DNA of 8,792 nucleotides from Desulfosarcina sp. (GTDB taxonomy: Bacteria > Desulfobacterota > Desulfobacteria > Desulfobacterales > Desulfosarcinaceae): assembly GCA_030642405.1 (NCBI GenBank), contig DAOWNV010000100.1:1-8792 (forward strand). Direction: 5' to 3'. Shown in pieces: positions 6,503-8,792 of the stretch. Within the stretch, counting starts at the first letter, position 1. Each line of letters opens with the position of its first letter. A program made the position numbers and the translations under genes. Below the pieces are notes generated by a model. It had not been told where the DNA came from and ran no database searches. It saw nothing but the letters and a program-made list of their open reading frames with translations.

Positions 6503-7634
6503 CGCCAAAGGGAAAACCATCTTGCTCGTTGATGACGAACAGGATATCCGGGATGTTTTGGCCGTAGCCCTGCAGGATATGGGTTACCGTACAGTGGAAG
6601 CGGAAAACGCCCAACAGGCCTTTGAAATTTTTCAGACAAAATCACCTCAGATAGTCGTCACCGACATCAAAATGCCCGGTAGCGACGGGATTGACCTGCT
6701 CAAGAAAATAAAAAATGAGAATCCGGAAACCGAAGTGATCATGATCACCGGGCACGGTGATATGAACCTGGCCATTCGCAGCCTGAAACACAAAGCTACG
6801 GATTTCATTACTAAACCCATCAACGTAGACGCCCTGGAAATCGCTCTTCGGCGAGCCTGTGAAAAAATCACAATACGCCGAAAAATGCAGGATTACACCA
6901 GTAGCCTGGAACAATTGATTCGCGAGAAAACCGAACTTCAGGATCACCTGGCCTCGCTAGGCCTGATGATAGGATCCATCTCCCACGGAATCAAGGGATT
7001 GGTCACCAGCCTTGAAGGTGGACTCTACCTGGTATCCTCGGGGTTGAAGAAAAACGATCTCTCTCGCATGGAAGAAGGCTGCAAAGCCGCAAATGAGACA
7101 GCCGGGCGAATCCATAAAATGGTGCTGAATATTCTCTATTATGCAAAGAAACGAGAGCTGAATCGTTTGGCGGTAGAAGCGACGGAATTTGCAACTCAAG
7201 TGGCCGGAACCCTAAGCTCACGGTTCGACGAGAACAACATCCGCCTCGACTGCCGGTTCGACGAAAACGCAGGAAGCATGACCGTGGATGGTGACTATCT
7301 TCATGCTGCGCTGGTCAATATCCTGGAAAACGCTTCCGACGCATGCTTAAAAGATCGAGAAAAATCTACGCATCAAGTTACCTTTTCCATGGCAGGCCGC
7401 AAAAAAGATGTCGTTTTCACAATAGCGGACGATGGAATCGGTATGGACCACGGGACTCGTGAACAGGTTTTTTCCCTCTTCTTCTCCACCAAAGGCCGAA
7501 ATGGCACCGGATTAGGCCTTTTCATCACCAACCGCATAGTCAAACAACACAGCGGAACCATCTCCGTGACAAGCACTCCCGGCAAAGGCACTGAATTTGT
7601 GATTCGTATCCCAAGGACCCCGCCTGTGGATTAG
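6495..7634 (+). CDS. Response regulator receiver-histidine kinase hybrid without DNA-binding domain
   Basis: A 379-residue cytoplasmic protein with no membrane helix. Residues 5-120 form a complete receiver: D13-D14 acidic pocket, D57 phospho-acceptor (VTDIKMPG), T85 and K107-P108. A helical, charged linker (about 121-155, probably coiled coil) leads to a kinase core: H164 in SISHGIKG, N279 (ILENASDA), D312-D313-G-x-G, and GTGLGLF at 337-342. The order receiver then kinase is the reverse of ordinary hybrid kinases. The H box is unusual: the acidic residue that normally follows the histidine is Gly165, and H+4 is Gly168. The protein probably takes phosphate from the upstream sensor kinase at D57 and either gates its own kinase domain or relays phosphate onward. 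No output domain follows, so a protein partner, possibly the receiver on HdrA, is inferred. The overlap with the upstream kinase gene suggests coupled translation. Confidence 0.9.
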   Translation: MIDAKGKTILLVDDEQDIRDVLAVALQDMGYRTVEAENAQQAFEIFQTKSPQIVVTDIKMPGSDGIDLLKKIKNENPETEVIMITGHGDMNLAIRSLKHKATDFITKPINVDALEIALRRACEKITIRRKMQDYTSSLEQLIREKTELQDHLASLGLMIGSISHGIKGLVTSLEGGLYLVSSGLKKNDLSRMEEGCKAANETAGRIHKMVLNILYYAKKRELNRLAVEATEFATQVAGTLSSRFDENNIRLDCRFDENAGSMTVDGDYLHAALVNILENASDACLKDREKSTHQVTFSMAGRKKDVVFTIADDGIGMDHGTREQVFSLFFSTKGRNGTGLGLFITNRIVKQHSGTISVTSTPGKGTEFVIRIPRTPPVD

Positions 7635-7663
7635 AATAGTGCCCATCTGAAAATGGCTATTTT
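7635..7663. terminator. Possible bidirectional terminator hairpin between convergent genes
   Basis: The 34-base gap between the two convergent genes holds AATAG-tgc-CCAT (7635-7646) facing ATGG-CTATT (7653-7661) around the loop CTGAAA, with a three-base bulge on the left arm. A short T-run (7660-7663) follows on the plus strand. The stem is short and bulged, so it would be a weak terminator. Its position between stop codons is what makes it plausible. Confidence 0.35.
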
Positions 7664-7668
7664 GCCCG

Positions 7669-8544
7669 TTACGATGTTATCCCGACAATCCAACTGGAGA
7701 AAAGTGTAAAGATGGCAAAAGTGCCGCACATCCACTGAATTTTTTTCCCCGGCAACCGCTCCACCCCCAGGCCGAATGCACTGCCCATGATCAATCCAAC
7801 GGTAAACCCGAAAAGATGAGCGCCGAGATCGCTTCCGGGGCCGGTTCCTAAAAAAGCCAGAAGCCCAAAACCACCGGCCAGGGCCAACCCCATTTGTTTC
7901 CATCCCTTGCCGGTTCGTTTGGCCATAACCGCCTGGATCGCACATAAAATACCAACGGCACCAAATACCGATGTCGACGCACCAACGGACAAATGGCTTG
8001 TTTCATAAACAAAGGCATTAACCCAGTTACCCAAAACACCACAAGCCAGAATCATCAACCACCCCAAACCGGCCCCCATAATCGAACTCACGGCACCACC
8101 GAAAATCGCCAGACCGACCATGTTTCCTGCAATATGTGCGGCATCGGCATGTAAAACGAGAGCTGTGGCGCACCGGTATACCTCCCCACGAAGAATAAGG
8201 AGGGATTCGGCTCCAAAGACGTCGATATAATCTTTGGGGGCAGCGCTGGTAACAACCGCGATGTGGACGGCAAGCAGCAATATCGCTACGGCAACACCGG
8301 AAAATTGTGTTGACGTCAAGCGGCGATGATCTCCTACGGGCTTTTCTTCAATTGAAGCGGGGTTTTCGGCCTCATAAAGACGAATTGCGTCGGCTGCCTT
8401 ATCGACGTAGGATTTCGGAACTTCAATGAAGAAACCATCATCTGAGGCAGCCACATGGCTTCCAATGCCGGCAGAACTCAAGATGAGACTGTAAAGTTCC
8501 GCCTGTTCACGATTTAGATGAAAATAGATGGAAACCATCGGCAT
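7669..8544 (-). CDS. Rhomboid-family intramembrane serine protease with N-terminal cytosolic domain
   Basis: A 291-residue protein from the ATG at 8544. Residues 1-62 form a soluble domain (MPMVSIYFHLNREQAELY, then a glycine/aspartate turn) resembling the DUF2007-type domain found on some deltaproteobacterial rhomboids. About seven membrane helices follow: 81-99, 137-155, 159-179, 190-207, 218-233, 239-258 and 271-289. This fits a six-helix core plus one C-terminal helix. The active site is complete: S190 in GASTSVFG at the start of TM4, H243 in LGAHLFGF in TM6, and H132, H137 and N141 (HADAAHIAGN) for the oxyanion hole in TM2. The usual Gly after the serine (GxSG) is Thr191. It should cleave membrane proteins in the inner membrane; substrates cannot be read from sequence. 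It is convergent to the hdr/kinase operon and so probably unrelated to it, and may be cotranscribed with the gene ending at 8616. A GTG at 8553 (294 residues) is an alternative start. Confidence 0.9.
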   Translation of the reverse strand: MPMVSIYFHLNREQAELYSLILSSAGIGSHVAASDDGFFIEVPKSYVDKAADAIRLYEAENPASIEEKPVGDHRRLTSTQFSGVAVAILLLAVHIAVVTSAAPKDYIDVFGAESLLILRGEVYRCATALVLHADAAHIAGNMVGLAIFGGAVSSIMGAGLGWLMILACGVLGNWVNAFVYETSHLSVGASTSVFGAVGILCAIQAVMAKRTGKGWKQMGLALAGGFGLLAFLGTGPGSDLGAHLFGFTVGLIMGSAFGLGVERLPGKKIQWMCGTFAIFTLFSSWIVGITS

Positions 8545-8552
8545 CCGAATCA

Positions 8553-8559
8553 CTCTCTT
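8553..8559 (-). promoter_or_regulatory. Ribosome binding site for the rhomboid gene
   Basis: The minus strand reads AAGAGAG at 8559-8553, eight bases before the ATG at 8544. This site overlaps the alternative GTG start at 8553, and therefore favours 8544. A further ATG at 8538 would have 14-base spacing. Confidence 0.5.
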
Positions 8560-8615
8560 GGATCGGGGTCGGTGGCGCGTCTGTGTCGGAATCGAAAGAA
8601 AGAAGTATAACTTTT

Positions 8616-8792
8616 TTATGCTTTCAAATTATCTTCACCGTAATTGTCTTCATGGTCTTCATGGTCTTCATTATCGTCTTCATTATCGTCTTCATTATCG
8701 TCATTGTCATTATCTTCATTGTCAAAATCATCATCTGTGTTGTTGGATTCCTCATCCGCAACAGCCAGGCGCGCTTCGGCAGCTCTCATGAG
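8616..8792 (-). CDS. C-terminal end of an unidentified protein with an acidic low-complexity tail (5' partial)
   Basis: On the minus strand a reading frame open to the right edge of the window ends at TAA (8618-8616). The visible 58 residues begin LMRAAEARLAVADEESNN and then become almost wholly Asp, Glu and Asn, with two His, ending YGEDNLKA. The first part looks like an amphipathic, alanine-rich helix end of a folded domain. The tail has no hydrophobic segment. I do not recognise the family. The strong acidic codon pattern in this frame, while the opposite strand gives only a His/Leu/Cys-rich low-complexity reading, supports this strand. The rhomboid gene begins 71 bases downstream in the same direction, with no clear terminator between, so the two may share a transcript. 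An ATG at 8789 is internal to the open frame and need not be the start; a separate 57-residue acidic peptide starting there is less likely. Confidence 0.65.
   Translation of the reverse strand, partial: LMRAAEARLAVADEESNNTDDDFDNEDNDNDDNEDDNEDDNEDHEDHEDNYGEDNLKA
8646..8699. repeat. In-frame 9/12-bp tandem repeat coding for the acidic tail
   Basis: On the plus strand GTCTTCATG occurs twice (8646-8663), then GTCTTCATTATC three times exactly (8664-8699), with degenerate copies continuing to about 8723. On the coding minus strand these are GAT AAT GAA GAC units (Asp-Asn-Glu-Asp) and CAT GAA GAC units (His-Glu-Asp). Unit lengths are multiples of three, so gain or loss of copies would change tail length without a frameshift. 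Confidence 0.85.

Noticed and set aside
8604..8609. TATACT on the minus strand as a -10 box for the rhomboid gene
   Set aside because: The only -35-like sequence (TTGAAA) is just 12 bases upstream, too short a spacing; the AT-rich context makes chance likely.
8646..8723. Possible CRISPR array
   Set aside because: The units are 9-12 bp, directly adjacent and without unique spacers; they encode amino acid repeats.
8528..8791. An 87-residue plus-strand open frame near the right edge
   Set aside because: Its product is His/Leu/Cys/Tyr-rich low complexity produced by reading the acidic-tail repeat backwards; it also overlaps the rhomboid start region.

Overview
The window reads as accessory or energy-metabolism DNA of a strictly anaerobic bacterium, most likely a sulfate-reducing member of the Desulfobacterota (former Deltaproteobacteria, Desulfobacterales-like). 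This is inferred from the gene set: heterodisulfide-reductase-type redox proteins, a sensor kinase with c-type heme motifs, and a rhomboid with the N-terminal domain often seen in that group. No rRNA, tRNA or taxonomic marker gene is present, so the assignment rests on protein style alone.

Layout. Bases 1-7634 carry five plus-strand genes that look like one transcription unit. (1) A large HdrA-type flavo-iron-sulfur protein, cut by the left edge, in which the end of a response-regulator receiver domain is fused in frame to HdrA sequence. (2) HdrC, with two [4Fe-4S] motifs. (3) HdrB, with two complete CCG motifs, overlapping hdrC by 4 bases. (4) A membrane sensor histidine kinase with a periplasmic CxxCH/CX4CH domain, HAMP and two PAS domains. 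(5) A receiver-histidine kinase protein with no DNA-binding domain, overlapping gene 4 by 8 bases. A 25-base imperfect inverted repeat lies between hdrB and the kinase. Bases 7669-8792 are on the minus strand and converge on the operon: a rhomboid-family intramembrane serine protease, preceded by the C-terminal end of an unidentified protein with an Asp/Glu/Asn-rich tail encoded by a 9/12-bp tandem repeat.

How the genes may work together. HdrA, HdrC and HdrB together form the usual thiol/disulfide-reducing, flavin-bifurcating HdrABC complex. Here it sits in a tight cluster with a likely heme-based redox sensor kinase and a second receiver/kinase protein, and nothing in the visible cluster binds DNA. 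The HdrA protein itself carries a receiver domain. The most interesting reading is that the phosphorelay ends on HdrA, so that an Hdr electron-transfer complex is controlled by phosphorylation in response to a periplasmic signal. That is an inference. The phospho-acceptor half of the receiver and the start of HdrA lie outside the window.

No stretch longer than about 75 bases lacks a gene, and no mobile element, CRISPR array or RNA gene was seen.
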